Positions 14,381 to 14,485 of a stretch of 14,485 bases of DNA are shown here, in pieces; the first letter of the stretch is position 1; each line of letters starts with the position of its first letter. The notes under the pieces were generated by a model, which searched no databases, was not told the DNA's origin, and saw nothing but the letters and a program-made list of their open reading frames with translations. The translations under genes were made by a program, and so were the position numbers. The stretch is from Chloroflexota bacterium (GTDB lineage Bacteria > Chloroflexota > Anaerolineae > J102), in the NCBI GenBank assembly GCA_003353825.1, contig PIVW01000099.1:1-14485 (forward strand), given 5' to 3'.

Positions 14381-14483
14381 TTCGCGTGATACGGATTTCT
14401 CCCACACTATATCTAGGCGCTTGACACAACCAGCCACTAGGTGTGGGGGAATCATCAACGGAAATTCGTGATCGTCACGCGAA
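14381..14483. repeat. Imperfect inverted repeat of about 103 bp at the window edge
   Basis: The outer arms TTCGCGTGA (14381-14389) and TCACGCGAA (14475-14483) match perfectly. The inner arms CCCACAC (14401-14407) and GTGTGGG (14441-14447) also match, with ATTTC/GAAAT segments between and CTAG on both sides of the loop. The arms differ by insertions. It could be a small non-autonomous transposon, a folded RNA or a replication-type element. Confidence 0.55.
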
Positions 14484-14485
14484 GT

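Larger units (their letters stand above)
14156..14485. other. Gene-poor edge region (330 bp)
   Basis: No coding frame is convincing on either strand. It contains the tRNA promoter (14242-14270), an 80-base tRNA leader, a LexA/DinR-like box (14331-14344) and an imperfect inverted repeat (14381-14483) cut off by the window edge. Confidence 0.6.

Noticed and set aside
14421..14450. TTGACA at the right edge as a plus-strand promoter
   Set aside because: No -10-like hexamer lies 16-18 bp downstream; the sequence there is G-rich and belongs to the inverted repeat.

Overview
The window looks like chromosomal DNA of a free-living bacterium, most likely Chloroflexota (Anaerolineae/Caldilineae-like). 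This assignment is inference. It rests on the secreted LVIVD-repeat propeller, the Thr/Pro-rich linker in an exported hydrolase-like protein, a zf-trcl zinc ribbon fused to a cold-shock domain, and the prfA-prmC-HAD order. No 16S rRNA or other decisive marker is present.

Layout. (1) Bases 1-4768, minus strand: an exported-protein operon. The first gene encodes an LVIVD-repeat beta-propeller. Then comes a 40-codon ORF (2676-2798) whose start overlaps the propeller stop (TGATG) and whose stop overlaps the next start (ATGA). Last is an 858-residue signal-anchored protein with a glycoside-hydrolase-like barrel, a beta-sandwich, a TP-rich linker and an unrecognised C-terminal domain. (2) Bases 4769-5546: a 778-bp regulatory gap. 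It holds two candidate promoters for the minus operon, each carrying the same GACAACATTGT element, a nested inverted-repeat element at 4951-5073, and a promoter/hairpin-terminator pair upstream of glgA. (3) Bases 5547-9504, plus strand: glycogen synthase, a structured spacer, a frameshifted and truncated alaX remnant, an MBL-fold protein with a changed metal motif, and a membrane-anchored TPR protein. (4) Bases 9571-9626: eight 7-bp tandem repeats, followed by a purine-type phosphoribosyltransferase. (5) Bases 10385-13120: prfA, prmC and a Cof-type HAD phosphatase, tightly packed. (6) Minus strand, converging on them: tRNA-Arg(GCG) with a good sigma70-type promoter and an intrinsic terminator, then a zinc-ribbon/cold-shock protein and RNase HI. 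(7) Bases 14156-14485: no gene seen, but a LexA/DinR-like box and a roughly 100-bp imperfect inverted repeat at the window edge.

Functionally, prfA and prmC form a release-factor/methyltransferase pair. The tRNA, cold-shock and RNase HI genes form a nucleic-acid-related block. The propeller and hydrolase-like proteins look like a co-expressed cell-surface pair. No phage, CRISPR array or complete insertion sequence is visible. The most original observations are the doubly coupled 40-codon ORF, the nested inverted-repeat element at 4951-5073 and the decayed alaX gene.
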